A stretch of DNA of 64,000 nt from Natronosalvus halobius (GTDB taxonomy: Archaea > Halobacteriota > Halobacteria > Halobacteriales > Natrialbaceae): positions 2,728,001-2,792,000 of the forward strand of contig NZ_CP099997.1 of the NCBI RefSeq assembly GCF_024138145.1. Reading direction: 5' to 3'. A program made the translations under genes and the position numbers. This document shows positions 63,994 through 64,000 of the stretch, in pieces. How positions within the stretch are numbered: the stretch's first letter is position 1; each line of letters begins with the position of its first letter. The notes under the pieces are model-generated. The model saw only the letters and a list, made by a program, of their open reading frames with translations. It searched no databases and was not told the origin of the DNA.

Positions 63994-64000
63994 TCGTTCG

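Overview
This window comes from an extremely halophilic archaeon (class Halobacteria, most like the Natrialbales). The signs are high GC, strongly acidic predicted proteins, TATA-like boxes about 25-30 bp ahead of leaderless starts, many GTG starts, Tat-type lipoprotein signals, and halobacterial families (DUF7344, DUF1102, DUF5305, RPA3 with its partner, a 247-aa PCNA, a PIN-KH ATPase). The family names come from memory of sequence patterns; no database was searched.

Region 1 (about 0-12.9 kb) is mostly housekeeping. It holds tRNA-His, a DUF5814-like protein, a ribbon-helix-helix regulator, the rpa3-rpap3 single-strand DNA-binding operon, an SDR lacking the usual YxxxK pair, a Tfx-type regulator, an MDR dehydrogenase, UPF0146, archaemetzincin, and an EMC6-like/ABCE1 pair. 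An AT-rich gap at 5.3-6.2 kb carries a repeated motif with inverted ends.

Region 2 (12.9-21 kb) is a cell-surface module. Two divergent arms each encode a DUF1102-type secreted protein. The left arm adds a DUF7344 winged-helix membrane protein. The right arm adds a CARDB-like anchored protein, an archaeal signal peptidase and a DUF5305 protein. An IS200/IS605 element sits exactly between the arms; its tnpA is intact, but its tnpB has an in-frame ochre codon.

Region 3 (21-47 kb) is mixed core genome: a small HTH protein, YigZ, a complete TRAP-TAXI transporter operon, an S9 peptidase, YdjM and YjdF-like membrane proteins, PCNA, a three-PAS histidine kinase, an MFS permease, a PIN-KH ATPase, an O-antigen-ligase-type membrane protein, an M20 peptidase, DoxX, an M32 carboxypeptidase and an AMMECR1 protein. 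A decayed copy of the 3' end of the PIN-KH ATPase gene lies about 2 kb from the intact gene.

Region 4 (47.2-58.5 kb) is the most interesting part: a polymorphic toxin-immunity locus. It starts with one full-length secreted 1412-aa protein (signal peptide, Asp-rich Ca-binding-type repeats, Asp-rich linker, pretoxin with hydrophobic helices, variable tip), followed by its probable immunity gene. Three 5'-truncated 'orphan' tip cassettes follow, each with its own downstream immunity gene. Cassette D repeats 617 bp of the full-length gene almost exactly and then diverges into a different tip, as expected of a silent cassette that can be recombined in. Cassette B ends in a PD-(D/E)XK-like nuclease domain. 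Cassette C has a small RNase-like domain with an HIxxRH motif. M32 carboxypeptidase paralogues lie on both sides of the region.

Region 5 (58.6-64 kb) has the second M32 carboxypeptidase, an acidic-tailed protein, a PadR-like regulator, a stand-alone FlaD/E-type archaellum protein and serA.
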